From the NCBI RefSeq assembly GCF_026914185.1, contig NC_070560.1:6129501-6193500 (forward strand): a stretch of 64,000 nucleotides of DNA. The letters run 5' to 3'. The position numbers were made by a program, and so were the translations under genes. This DNA is from Puccinia triticina. Taxonomy: Eukaryota; Basidiomycota; Pucciniomycetes; Pucciniales; Pucciniaceae. The stretch's first letter is position 1. Each line of letters opens with the position of its first letter. Below, piece by piece: positions 44,758-57,175 of this stretch. A model generated the notes under the pieces. That model had not been told where the DNA came from. It ran no database searches and saw only the letters and a program-made list of their open reading frames with translations.

Positions 44758-47700
44758 ATGCCTCGCGATGAGGAGGATGCTATCCTTTCACTCGGTGGAT
44801 TCGCCCTCGAAGGCCTTTTGACCGATTTGGATGCCGATGCTGTTTCAGGTCTACGTGCTCAACTCGGTTTAAGCTCAGCGAATATAGGTTACGGACGAGA
44901 GGATTTATACAATGGCAAATTTGCTGACGACGATGCGGGTATACCTTCTGACTACAGAGAAAGCATATCACAAGACGGACGTGGCGGCCTCCAGAGTGGC
45001 TCTTCTATGCGGAAGGATTGGGAAGATGAAGTTGACAAAGAATTTCAAGAGGAACTGGACAGACGACCTTCAACGATCGGCAAAGTGCGTGGCGAAATGG
45101 ATGATTACGACGATGATGACGATGACGACGAAAGCCTTGCAGCTGATAGCCCACAGGCGTTCAGGCCGAAAAAACATTCGCAGCAACTACAGCTTTCTCA
45201 TCGCTACTCATCATCCGGCTCTACCCCATCTTCTGCCTTCCAGATCCCAAGTTCACCAACAGTAATCGGAATCGAAAAGAATCAACCTGAACCTGCTAGC
45301 GTACATGACCTCTTCCCAACTTTTGTCGAAGGTGGTATACTTCAATTCACCGACTTGTTCGCTACAGTACCCAGAAAACGTCAAAAAATTAGCGGTGGTT
45401 ATGTGGATGTAAACTTCCCCGAAAACTTGCCCCTTGCCGTGTCCACTTCGCACCTCTTACGAGACCCCATCATCAATGTGAACCAACGAACGACTGATTA
45501 CAACAAGCTACCTGGTATGCTAGAAGAGGCATACCGTGAACTAATTGCAACATCGCCTCCAATCAAACAAGAGTCAAATATGCGTCCAAACGTAGTTTCA
45601 AGACCACCAGTAGTAGAGAAGTCCCTTGCACAACTTCTAGCTCAGCAGGCGGCCAAATGCTCGACACCCTGGAAAATTCCGCATGACGATCGCGGATGGC
45701 AAGCTCTTTCAATGCAAGATTGGGAAAATGATATTATTTGGAAACCGCAACCATCACCCGATTCTCTTTCTCAACCTATTGATACACTAACACGACTATC
45801 ACGACCACGCAACCCAGAAGTTGAGGAGGGTGATTGGCTCAATTGCATAATCTATGATGCTAAAACCCGCCCTTGGAAGGATTTTACCACTCTGCATATC
45901 GTTGAAGAAGATGCTAGATCGTTGTCCAACAACAACGCGCAAGGTGCCGAAATTGAGAAAGAGGTGGTGAAGAGCAAGGGGCCTATCGCCCGAACGACTT
46001 CAAGCACATGGAATCGAGATAGCAAGCAGCAAACATTAGATCCATTCAACTTATCAAATGATCGATTTTACGAAGTGTCTAAGGAGCATCGTCGACGTGT
46101 CAGACAGACGTTTGGCAATTTGGAAGTCCAACATTCTTACCCGGCTATGAAATTACAGCTTCCATTGGTAGGCGCCCACTCAATCCCCTCATTCCTGGGT
46201 GATCCACAGCTTAAGATTTCAATTTACATGTCCTTTTTTGTCATCTCGTACATTATATGTAGTACAAAACACGTCTTACAAAACACGAGGCTAGATCTTT
46301 CCACAGACCAGCCCTTCAGTTTCCTGTCAACGTCCCTATTAAGTTCTCGAAAGTTAAGGTCGCCAAGAAGAAAAAAGACAAAGCGGGTCGCAAGATTAGA
46401 AACACGGCTCCAGCAGCTGAACTCCTAAAAAACACAACCGACTTGACGTTAAAAGATACTGGCCCCTTTATGCTGTTTGAGTATTCTGTTCGTATGCATC
46501 AACATGTCATCGCTCTTTCTTGCGCCCGTTCATGTTGTTTATTTATTCTCTCCGCATGATGACTTTGAGCACTTTTAGGAAGAAGCTCCACCAGTGATTT
46601 CTAACATCGGCATGGGTAGTATTTTGGTGAATTACTATCGAAAGCAGAGTGAGCTGGATGATCATATACCAAACGTATGTGCTCCCAATAACTTCGTCAG
46701 ATCAATTTTCTTTGATTCACTCTGAAGATAATGTTGCCCTTAGGATGATATCGGGGAACCTTTCGTGTTAGATGTAGCCGATGAGTCGCCCTTTATGAAG
46801 TTCGGAAGCATTCGACCGGGCGAAACCGTACCCACTCTGTACAACAACCTCGTTCGTGCACCTCTCTTCAAACATAAACCCAGCACAAATGAATTTTTGG
46901 TCATCAGGTGCGTGTTTTGCCTTACTTCTCACGCCCCGATAGTGAGAAAATTTATTTATCCGGCATTGATTAATCTAATATGCAACGAGTTAGAAATACG
47001 ACAGAAACTGAGACGAACTACTACATCCGACCAATAGACCATCTGTATGTGATCGGTCAAACATACCCTGTCGTCGAAGTCCCCGGGCCTCACTCTCGTA
47101 AAACCACAACCCAATTGAAACATCGGCTGCAGACGATCGCTTTCAAATTATGCTCTAAGTCGGAGGATGGTCGAATCAGGATTGGTAAAGTGATGAAGTA
47201 TTTTAATGACCAAAACGAGATGCAAATGCGCCAGCGTCTAAAAGTAAGCGGCTAACTTCAGTCTGTCGGTTCCATCGATTAGATGACTTGATCAAAACCT
47301 GACGGGAAAATGTGGTCTTGAATCTAGGAATTTATGGAGTACACCAGAAAAGGCCACAATCAAGGTTTTTGGACGATTCGACCTGGTTTGAAAGTGCCGG
47401 ACAAAGAAGAGATATTTAAATTGGTGACTCCAGAGGGAGTCTGCTTAGCTGAAAGTATGCAAGTGGGTCAGCGGCAGCTACTGGACGCAGGGTATGGAAA
47501 AGATGCCGATATTGAAGGCGATGGAGATGACCAGAGTAAATTGGATATCGAGCAACAGTTAGCGCCTTGGAGTACCACGAAGAATTTTCTTGCGGCTACT
47601 AGCAATAAAGCAATGCTCAGGCTATATGGAGAAGGTGATCCCTCCGGAAGAGGGGAGGCTTTCAGCTTTATCCGGGTGTCGATGAAAGAAATGTTTCTCC

Positions 47701-48999
47701 GGGACGGCGAGACTCTGGAAGAGCGACAAGGTATGTGTGATTTACGCATCGCTTACCCCAATCGCTACTCCAGACAGAATGACACTAACTGAACATTTCC
47801 TAGCTGAACTTGCATCTCGACCTAAAAGCTCGCACCGTTTGCATGTTGGTGAACAGCAAGATGTGTACAAACAAGAAATCGAGCGAATCTGGCAAGCTCA
47901 ACGACATGCATTGAGTAATCCGAATCCACCGCAATTGACCCATGAAGACGAGATACGAGCGCGCGGAGGTCGTGGTGGGGTTGGTAATACACCTGCGATG
48001 GCCGCTGACACACCCTTGCCACATCCGTCCGCTGTCGGGGGTACTCCTGGTGACTGGAATGCATCTCGTCGCTCGCGATCGCCTTCTACATTCAGTCGAC
48101 AGTCATCACCAGAAAGAGACGATGGAATGAGTGTTGGAAGTCGTAATCACGTAGTTGGAGCTAATAAGGCATTGAAAATTAGGAGACTGGTCCGTAAATT
48201 GACCACTTTTCCAATACCAGAAAGTACTGAACGGGCCTGGTCGTTCTGGGAAACTCTTATTGCAGATCGATGGGAAATGGCAAACAGAAGTAGTTCGAGA
48301 TCCCACAGTTGTGAATGCATACCTCCGGCAGAGAAGACTGATTGATGAACAAGAATCATCTGCTGAGGCACTCATGCCTAGTGATGACCCAGAAAAAAAT
48401 AGGCTAGCCAAACGGAGGTTAGCGATACTACAATGACTCAACAACTTTCCTGTGGGGACGCTAGCAGTAGTTTAACTTTGGTTGCTATCTTTGGTGTGAT
48501 GAATAGAATCGAAGAGGCATTGGCCAAACTAAAACGAAACCAGGAACGGCGTCTTGCAAGGAAAAATGCCAAAGAAAATGCAGCGCTTTTTGCGAAACCT
48601 GGTTCTAACAGCAAAATAGATGCTGCTTTATCGACTCCCGTTTCTGGAAGCAACCCTGTCGTAAGTTTCCCATGCATTGATTCTGCGGAGCTCTCATGGG
48701 TTGCTGACTGACCTAATTTTCTTGGTCTTCTTTCACGACACATTTTCCATCGCGGTGGGCTTTCAAAACAGCGTAAATGTGGAAACTGTGGTCAGGTTGG
48801 ACACATGAAAACTAACCGCAAATGTCCTCGGTGGGCGGAATTCAACTCTGCTGCTGCTGGTGTATTTGGAGCTGTCCCAGTGTCTACCCTTGGCAACTAC
48901 ACTGCCCAAGGTGGCTCAGCGGCCGCTGGGACCAGTGAGCACGGCGGATCGGTAGCTGGAACTCCCAATCCCGCTTCGTATCATGCTATGGAGGACTAG
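44758..48999 (+). CDS. TAF1: TFIID subunit TAF1 (ten exons)
   Basis: I model join(44758..46167, 46263..46487, 46579..46674, 46744..46907, 46994..47243, 47328..47730, 47804..48189, 48266..48417, 48507..48660, 48772..48999), 1155 aa. Phases agree at every junction. The N-terminus is acidic (a run of Asp near residue 117-124). Family landmarks follow: FNLSNDRFYE; VQHSYPAMKLQLPL joined to YKTRLTKHEARSFHRP; FMLFEYSEEAPPVISNIGMG; NYYIRPIDHLYVIGQTYPVV; DAGYGKD; APWSTTKNFLAA; DGKWQTEVVRDPTVV; and the CCHC zinc knuckle CGNCGQVGHMKTNRKC. This is the scaffold of TFIID that binds TAF7 and promoter DNA. There is no bromodomain, as in yeast, where Bdf proteins supply it. Two donors are non-standard (GTTCGT at 46488, GTCCGT at 48190) but are required by the conserved reading. 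Exon 4 joins via a TTAG acceptor at 46993. Confidence 0.9.
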
Positions 49000-49493
49000 A
49001 AGATTCACTCGATAGATCTCCCCTATTTCACTGGTCGGACAAGCACGCAAGACTGATGATTCGAAAAAAAACTCCCAAATCTACTGCACGTTTGATCGTT
49101 TTTTTTTTTTTTTGACTTTGAACCCCTTTGTCAATTATTACGATTAATTTTTCGTGATTATTTATTAATGTTCAAGAACCTTTATGTTTGTTAGTTTAGT
49201 GTAACAAAAGTCTACCCTCACATATCCCCCACACTCACAAAATGAAAAAAGGGAAATGATTTCAACCTAGGATGATGGAAAGAGCATGCTCTCTCCACCC
49301 CATCAATCAAATGGGTTATCAGCTATGTATTACACCTGCTCAGACCCCCAACTGTGACTTTTCTTCACAAATGCTTCGGAGGACCTAGGTACATGTTTAT
49401 TTCAGTTTGCCAAGATGTATTATTGCACCAGGGCTTATTGATTGTGAAGAAAGCTCAAGCCAAGAGAAAATGGCACGGTAAGGTGCATGTGAT

Positions 49494-49956
49494 AGGACCC
49501 AGGAAACCCCTTATAAATGACTGTAACCTAAAATCCAGAATTTTGACAAAAGTCATACATTTTTTGACCTCATTCATACATATTTTGTGCGTATGCTTTG
49601 AGGATTTCCCAAATTTTCATACATTTTCCATGCCTACCATTCCTGCCGAGGGGGGGGGGGTGCAAAAAAAAAACCCTGGGGTGCGCTGCCAAGGTGGGGC
49701 ACTGGGGTACCAAAAATAAGCCAAGCTGTGCTGCTGAGGGGGGGAGGGCTACGGGTTTTTCTGGTGCACTCTCAGGAATTTCATACATCTTAGTTACTAC
49801 CCTCTTGTACCCAGGAAAAATTTCACACACTTGAAGTGCTTACCATTGAGGCCAAAAAAGCCCATTCATACCATTTTTGTGCCTACCATTTTGGGTTTTT
49901 GCCAAAAAATTCATACATTTTCGTTACGGTCATTTACAGGGGGTTTCCTGGGTCCT
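49494..49956. mobile_element. hAT-like MITE (463 bp) in the 3' flank of TAF1
   Basis: The ends AGGACCCAGGAAACCCC and GGGGTTTCCTGGGTCCT (one extra G) are inverted copies, with inner TGACTGTAAC/GTTACGGTCA. The exact 8-bp duplication CATGTGAT lies at 49486-49493 and 49957-49964. The interior repeats TTCATACAT several times and contains G runs (49650-49660). No protein. Confidence 0.75.
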
Positions 49957-50829
49957 CATGTGATTTTCCGACCTCGCGTCAATGCCCTGCTCAACACCTT
50001 GACCTGGCGGGACAAGTAAATTCTGTGTGTGTGTTTTCATTTCAACTGGGACAAGTATGCATGTATTTAAAAAGATATATAAATCTTTTCTTTTGCAAAA
50101 GTAAGGGGATAGGGAAGTTCGTAGTGGAGGGAGTGTCAAGTTTCGAACGGCCGGTTGCGATAGCAATATTTCCATGAGCTGAGTCCTGGCTCAGGTCTGT
50201 TGCCCATCCTCCGTTCGACTGGTGTGAGCTAGTTAAGGATGTATGTACGATCGACGGCGACAAAGTGCGCCGGGCCCGGTGGTCGTTGCGCTGGCCGTTG
50301 TCAAGCTTTCATGTTTATTCTTGGCTCGTTTCAAGATGCAGTCCAGTCAACCGAGGAACAAGAATAAAGCATGGTGATCCACTCTTTTTTTCTCTTTCGC
50401 TCATCTCAACAGCCCAACACACGGAGGTGTCCTGCCCAGCCGTGACGAGCTCGAACGCTCCTTGTCTGCCAAATGGGCCTCGGGATCTATGTTTTACTTG
50501 AGGAGATGTTTGAAAGGCGGAGCAACTGAGGCAAGACACTCCCTTGCACACTTGCAATTTGCCTTTAGAACAAGCAGTGGCTACCGAACAACATAAATAG
50601 GCAAACCCTTTGGCCTCATTCCGAAATCATCGTATCCAAGTGCTGTATTAACTGCACGGAGTCAATCATCCTCACCTGTTCCCCAGGTATTCTACTCGGT
50701 CAGGCCGCTCAATCGGCCTTTCTTCCAAATCCCATCCGTCGCGCACATCTCAGACACTCACAATAGACTTAAACGGCTTACTGCCTCCCACTGTCACCTT
50801 TAGCTGTGACCAACCTGAAGCCTGATAGC

Positions 50830-53800
50830 ATGAAATTACGTGTGGCTTTACTTTTGATTGTAAACATCCTGCCATCCTTTTCAACAGCTCTGCCGCAGCA
50901 TGACTCGCGCAACACCTACCTTCAAAGGAGGCAGGGGACCACTTCCTCACCTCCGTCTCCGATGCCATTGCCTAAACCAAAGCCAGGTGATACTAGTCTG
51001 GCATCATCTAAACCCCCAGCAGCCGACCACGGAGGCTCATCGCATGGAAAGGATGATCTCCTAGGCACAGAAGCACCGGACCCCCACGTTGGCAAAAATG
51101 CATCATCACTTGGGCCAGGATTGCCGAAAAAGCCAGATCCCCTCACGGGCTTAGGTCCAGAGAGTAATCCTGGTTCTAATCATGGAGTCACATGGGATGG
51201 GCCGGGGGTCGTTCCCTCGACCAGGCCCGGTGACCTCCCCTCACCCTCGCCCTCGACCAGGCCCGGTGACCTCCCCTCACCCTCGCCCTCGACCAGGCCC
51301 GGTGACCTCCCCTCACCCTCGACCAGGCCTGGTGACCTGCCCTCGCCCAGGCCCGATGGCAGTAATGGAGGGGATCAAAACGGGACACCAGGAGGCCCTA
51401 CGGACGATACAAACCAAGGCGGCGGAGACGCCCTGAATAAAACATCCAGCGCAAGTCTTCAATTACTGCAAAAAATATTGAACCACACCCTGTCTACTTT
51501 GCCTGGACTCGAGAAACTATCAGATCAGGTCGAGAAAATGATGGCAGGACAGCTAGAAGATGCTATGGAAAAGGCACAAGACACCCCAGGTGATTTGAAA
51601 TGCTTCATGATTTCTATCATTTAGAAAGCCCACTTGAGGCCTGGGTGTGACTTGAGCTGCTGATTTGATTGAAACGAGAAATTGATGAATTTGTATCCCT
51701 TTTCTTCTAGATTCCCCGGGTAGTCGAACAGATGTACAACAAGGTATCCAAGGTTCCTTCAATGCCACAGCAAACAAGACTGTGAGCATAACAGCTCCAG
51801 TCGAAATGAACGGGACCGATTCTCAAGGGAAAGCATGTGAAAGTGAGCAGATATATTCCATATGATGAGGCGGTCCGGGTAGTTGTAACAAACAGCCATT
51901 TCTGATTAGTAATTTGATGTGCTCTTTTTGCAGCTTATGGATACGTCACTTTATCTGCCACCACGTTGACGACGCTCTCTGGGCTCTTCCAGAGCTTGGT
52001 TAAGCTGGAAAAGACAGTCAGCAAAGATGGAAGTAAAAAATCACTGACCATCCTCCAACAAGCTCGAGCACAAGTGTCCTTCACGATGTTTTCGGTAATC
52101 AAGTTGACTGCCCAACCAGCCGTGACAAACTGTCATGTTCCACCCTCTCAAACAACCTTCAGCACTCAGATTCAAGCCAACGTGTCCATGTGTGCAGAAA
52201 TGCTCACCAAAGTTGAACGTGACCTAAAATCAGGCAAAACGGCCGCTTCCAAATCTACTAATGTTGGTATTGACGCAAGCTTAGGCGCCAACGCGACGTT
52301 GAGTACGAAGACAGGTGATATAGGCAGTTCCCCTGGGGAATTAGCCGGAGGGGGATCTGGCGGTGCTGATAAAGATGCTGGCGCTTCGGGAGACAATATC
52401 AGTCTACTTGGGGATAAGACTAAGAGTCCAGATGGATCTCCTCCATCCTCCAACGACACAACGGATTCCACTCCAAACCCTACGAAGTTATCTCCAGATT
52501 CAGCTTCGCCGGAGGCTGCTACTAGCCTTCGTGGTGGTGACTTGGGAGGTTCCTCACCGAAAACTGATGAATCTACAAAGGCAGATGCATCATCTGGTGG
52601 TGATGTATCATCTGGTGGCGATGCATCGTCTGGTGGTGATGCATCGTCTGGTGGCGATGCATCATCTGGTGGTGAGGCCAATGGATCAAGTTCTTTCAAG
52701 ATAGATCAATTTGCGGAAGTGAAGGTACGTGAACCGCCTTCTTCTCTTCCGGAATTGTGTAAAAGTTCAAATTAGAGGAGCCATGATCAAGTTGACCGGC
52801 TGTGTTTTGCGTTTTCCGTTTAATTCTCTTTCAGGCAAGCTTTGCAGCTGTCGTACAAGTCACAACTGGACTGGTGACCTCTAAACCTTCCCAAGGAAAG
52901 CAGGGGGTCCACATTGGTGCAACAATAGACGCCCAGGTCAACGTCAATATCAAGTCCCGAGTTTCAGTTAGAAGTTCAACTATTGACAGTTTCTTGGATA
53001 GCGTCAACGGCGGTAGTGGTGGTCAAGAGCACAATTCTTTACAAAATCCAGACATCCAAAAACAAGATGGAATGGGAATTCTCCAAAACTTTGGAGGAAA
53101 CATATTCGGAAGCATCACCTCGGGCATTTCGGGCTCCACTGGTGGTGGGTCATTCGATGGCAGTGGCGGTGACAATTCATCCGTCATGGACACCCCTGGC
53201 TCTACTGGGGGAAGCTCCGGAGGTTCTAATTCAACCGGTTCAAGCTCCTATCCTGGGAGCTCAGGTAAAACAGATGGCAGTGGTTCTGGCGGCGGAATTT
53301 CCGAAGGTACTGAGTCAACCGATCCAAGTTCATATCCCGGGGGCTCAGGTACAACAGGTGGGTCTGGTTCTAGCGGGGGAGGCTCCGGAGGTCCCGATTC
53401 AAGTGGTTCAAGTTCATATCCCGGAAGCTCAGGCTCAACAGGTGGCAGTGGTTCTGGCGGGGGAAGCTCCGGAGGTCCTGATTCAACCGGTGGAAGTTCC
53501 TATCCCGGAAGCTCAGGCTCAACAGGTGGCAGTGGTTCTGGCGGGGGAAGCTCCGGAGGTCCTGATTCAACCGGTGGAAGTTCCTATCCCGGAAGCTCAG
53601 GCTCAACAGGTGGCAGTGGTTCTGGCGGGGGAAGCTCCGGAGGTCCTGATTCAACCGGCGGAAGTTCCTATCCCGGAAGCTCAGGCTCAACAGGTGGTAC
53701 TGGTTCTGGTCCCGATTCAAGTGGTTCAAGTTCCTATCCCGGAAGCTCAAACGGGAAAAACGGCACGATGGTCGATGCTGATGGTAGCGGACCTGGTGGC

Positions 53801-54031
53801 TCTGGAGGGGGTGGTGGGGGTTCAGATTTTGGGGGGAGTGGGAGTGGATCATCGGGCGATACTGGAGGCACTGGCTCCGGCTCCGGTTCCGGCGGAATGT
53901 CGGGAAGTAGCAGTAGTGGCCAATGTACTTGCAAGGCCGACTCGTCCACTCATCTCCGTATTAGGAGCCTCGAGGCTCAGCTAGCACAAGTTCATAGAGT
54001 CATGCACAAAAGAGGTTTAACCGAACTTTGA
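50830..54031 (+). CDS. Secreted Gly/Ser-rich protein, copy B (four exons)
   Basis: I model join(50830..51589, 51711..51842, 51934..52724, 52835..54031), 959 aa, the same intron positions and phases as copy A. The signal peptide covers about residues 1-20 and a dibasic site Arg33-Arg34 matches Lys33-Arg34 of copy A. The N-terminal part carries a 12-residue repeat STRPGDLPSPSP (51214-51350). Exon 3 has DASSGG repeated five times (52588-52680), against one in copy A. Exon 4 has three exact 84-bp copies encoding a 28-residue Gly/Ser unit around SSYPGSSGSTGG (53437-53700). The end CTCKADSSTHLRIRSLE...RGLTEL matches copy A. The stretch 51.36-52.61 kb, with two introns, is almost identical to copy A. 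Function is unknown; an extracellular or wall-associated structural or host-interaction protein is plausible. Confidence 0.75.
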
Positions 54032-54286
54032 AACAAAAAATGCAAATCGTTCAAGTTGACCTTTCAGCTTGACTCAAAATGCTTCCATCCTTCGACTCTT
54101 GTAGTGCGTACTGTTGAATCTAAACTGCACTCTTTTTCCAAAAAATATGGACATTTCAGTTCAATACTTTTTCCTCTCTTTTCAACATTTTGTACTTACC
54201 CATGTCATGATCAAAGCAACCAGAAAACAGCTGTATACATATCAACTTTTGTAAAGCAATCACATACATATAGTGTCAACTAACTT

Positions 54287-54370
54287 AACACAAGTCTTCC
54301 CTGGTGGGAGGCTTGCTGGGTAGCATTGGCACTGGTGGAAGTCACCCCTCCTGCAGGGGTGAACTTGTGT
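54287..54370. repeat. GC-rich stem-loop, AACACAAGTC family
   Basis: AACACAAGTCTTCC...GGTGAACTTGTGT closes the structure, with TTCCCTGGTGGGAGG and CACCCCTCCTGCAGGGGTG as inner hairpins. It lies 255 bp after the stop codon of copy B. Confidence 0.55.
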
Positions 54371-56094
54371 ATTATCACAAAAAAACTTAAGTGGGAGCAG
54401 AGATTTTGTTTGGCTGGGAGGGTTTTTAATTTTTTATAGCTTTTCCCTCAGCCTCTCCCCAATTCTGCCTTGAAAGAGTATTATGCTATGAATTCTTCAC
54501 TTTAATTTGCCAATTCAGAAATCTCTATCACCCAAGGAACTGAGGCTGTGGCAATGGTGAAACAGATACAATACTATATAGTATCTTCAGATATTTGTGT
54601 ATTGTATCTGTTGAAAGATACAGAATTTGTAAATACAAATGTATTGAATCTGCCTGTTAGTGTTGTATCATTAAGGGGTTTACTAAATGTACCTGGTTTT
54701 TCTGCGTTCATACCCAGTTTTTTTCTGCTTATTTTGCGCAATGCAAATAATAGGGGGTATCAAATATGACCAAATCCACCATTACTATTGGTTTCACATA
54801 ATCCTTGATTGCAAAATCCGTGATTCCAAAAGCAAAAAAGATTCTTTTTGGACAGTTTGGGACTCCTTTCCATGCTAGGCGGTGGCAGTTGTGTGAAGGG
54901 AGATTTGCTGTTTAGGCTACCCTCAGGGTGATGGTCCAGAAATGGTGGGAGCTGTGATGGGATCAAGGATAGCTGCTGGGTTGGGGGGTGGTTTTGAGAT
55001 GTTTGCTGGGGTTTTGGATCCTTGGTGGCGGTTGTTGTTTGGAAAGAAGGAGGGTGGATGATCTTAAGCAGGAAAAAGGAAAGCTGGATAGGGATCTGGA
55101 TGAAGGATAATTGGCAAGCTGCACTTGAAGGTTTAAACTCAGAAGATATGATCAATAAGATTTGGTGATGGTCCATAATTGTATTCTGGGGATCAGAATG
55201 CCATGCTGCTCCCCTCTTCCAAGTTCTGCAAACTGGGAATCAGGGAGGCAACCTGTCACATACATTTCATCACATTCTCCTGCGCGCTATGCACGCACAC
55301 ACTCACAACAAAACAGCAGAGAGAAAGAAAGAAGCAAAACAAAGAAAGAAGAGAGAACAAAACATAAAAGAAAAAAGGAAACAATAAGATGAACCAGACA
55401 GAGACCAATCAAAACTGTGGGAAAAATAGAAAAAGAAAGGATAAACACCAAACAAAAATTGAAACCTTGGCAAATCCAAGAATAAACCCACGGCAGATGC
55501 TGCGCTAGGACCAAGAAAAATGAAGAGACATAGAAGCTGGAGGGGGGGGGGGGGGGGGGAATGGGGAAATGGAGGCAGACAGGAAAAAGGGATTTAATGA
55601 AAATGAGAAAGGATGGGGAATGGAATGTGAGCTCTGACTCTTAAAGTGGAACAATCTTGAGGATCTGGGGAAAAAGAATCTTGACGATTGAGGAAGATCT
55701 TGGGAGCCTGATGGTCTTGAGGGATGAATTCTTAAGGGTCTTGCACAATGAGGGTGAAGTTAAATTTTGCTGATTTTGATAGTGGCGGCAATGCTTCTGA
55801 CTAGCAGGCCCCCACAACAGGGCCTGTCAAATATAAGATAAACAAAATACTTGTCCTCAACCAAATACATCCTCCCTGTTTTATTTTTGAATTAAAAGTC
55901 AAATCATCCCATCCCAAAATCATTGACACACCAACCTCAACCACCGCAACTTCAATCAATTCTGTTTTTTCAATGTAATTTTTACCTCCGCTTCCATTGA
56001 AATTATACTTATAAATTTGATCTCATTGATCTCTTTCTCATCCTTCTTCATCATCCCAACAGAATGGCTCAAATTTTGTTTTTGGGAGGGAAGA
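54371..56094. other. No gene seen
   Basis: The region contains a 50-bp palindrome at about 54563-54613 (ACAGATACAATAC...GTATTGTATCTGT), a purine-rich run 55310-55440 (AAAGAAAGAAGC-like) and a 17-18 bp poly-G tract at 55542-55559. Open frames follow base composition and show no protein motif. Confidence 0.4.
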
Positions 56095-56402
56095 AACCAA
56101 CACTGGAGCTGGCCCCTAGTACCCATTGGCGGGTACTAGGCACCCGTGGGCAGGTACCTGTTGAGATGCACAGGTACCCGCCAGCGGGTGCCGGGTGTCT
56201 GGTTTTACCCCAGAAAAATGGGCAGGTACCTGTCCAGGTACCCACCAGATACCCGCCCAGCTCACTGGGCAATACATCTAGCTGTCCTGTCCGTTTGCAC
56301 GCAAACAGACAGGACAAAACATCGGCGTCCGGTCCATTTTCACGCAAACGGACAGGATAAAACAGTGGTGTCCTGTCTGTTTGCGTACAAACAGACAGGA
56401 CA
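56095..56402. repeat. Short palindrome array: GGGTACC-type and CTGTCYGTTTGCG-type hairpins
   Basis: 56100-56275 has several GGTACCCGCC/GGCGGGTACT palindromes like those at the ends of the element at 42272-43855. At 56283-56402, three hairpins CTGT(C)CGTTTGC-loop-GCAAAC(A/G)GACAG follow at ~45-bp spacing, with compensating changes in the stems. Confidence 0.55.
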
Positions 56403-56817
56403 GGTGCCACCCCTAGGGTATATGTGAGCTTCAGATGCACAACTTTGAACCCACTTTCCGGTGTGGTAGACAAAAAAGTGAAAAATCAAAAGTTTTTTCT
56501 CATACATATATTCACTCGTAATAAACCTCAAGATAACATCAAACAGACCTCAGAAATGGATTCTACGACCAATTTTACCCCTAGTCACCACTGAAAGCAT
56601 CACCTGAACCCCACTGGATTGGAACCTACACTTCTTTGGACACTGGTCACCCATCACACGTTCAACATACCCACTGCCCAGTCACCAGCCTGTCACAAGC
56701 CTCAAGTCAAGGATCACAGCATTATGCTTATACACATCACAGGATACAAACATACATCTCCCCATCAGACTACAGTCATTACATATTATCTGTTGAAATT
56801 ACTCAGGTGAAAAGAAT

Positions 56818-56893
56818 TGTGTGTTGTGGGATTTGAACCCACAACCTTCTACATTCATGAGAGCTGCTCTTATACCACTGAGCTAAACACACA
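56818..56893 (-). tRNA. tRNA-like gene or pseudogene inside an LTR
   Basis: On the minus strand the seven-base ends TGTGTGT and ACACACA pair perfectly. GCTC-AGTGGTATAA-GAGC forms the D-arm (A box) and GTGGG-TTCAAAT-CCCAC a perfect T-arm (B box). The anticodon arm pairs poorly. The loop reads CATGAAT (anticodon TGA) or, shifted, CTCATGA (CAT), so identity is unclear and it may be a pseudogene or SINE head. It is absent from the three other LTR copies, so it arrived by insertion. Confidence 0.5.
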
Positions 56894-57175
56894 GTTGGTC
56901 TTACTGGTGATATTTGGATATTAGATCATATAGCTTGGCCCCTCAAATGGAGCTTGAAGCATATATTCCAACATTATCAAGTACTCTTCTATTTCCATAT
57001 TATGATGTCATCACACACTGACTCTGCAGCCTCAGACTTCATTTATGCACCCCCTGCATCCACCTGTCAACTCATGCAGTCTACTGTCACTTTACACAGC
57101 CTTCATGCAGCCCTACTGCATTCTTCTGACATCATTTATGTACCCTTGACATATTATGACATCATTTGTATCTAC

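Noticed and set aside
54760..55176. 138-codon minus-strand frame, Pro/Ser/Gln-rich
   Set aside because: Low-complexity translation in a region of purine/pyrimidine tracts; no start context, intron or domain support.
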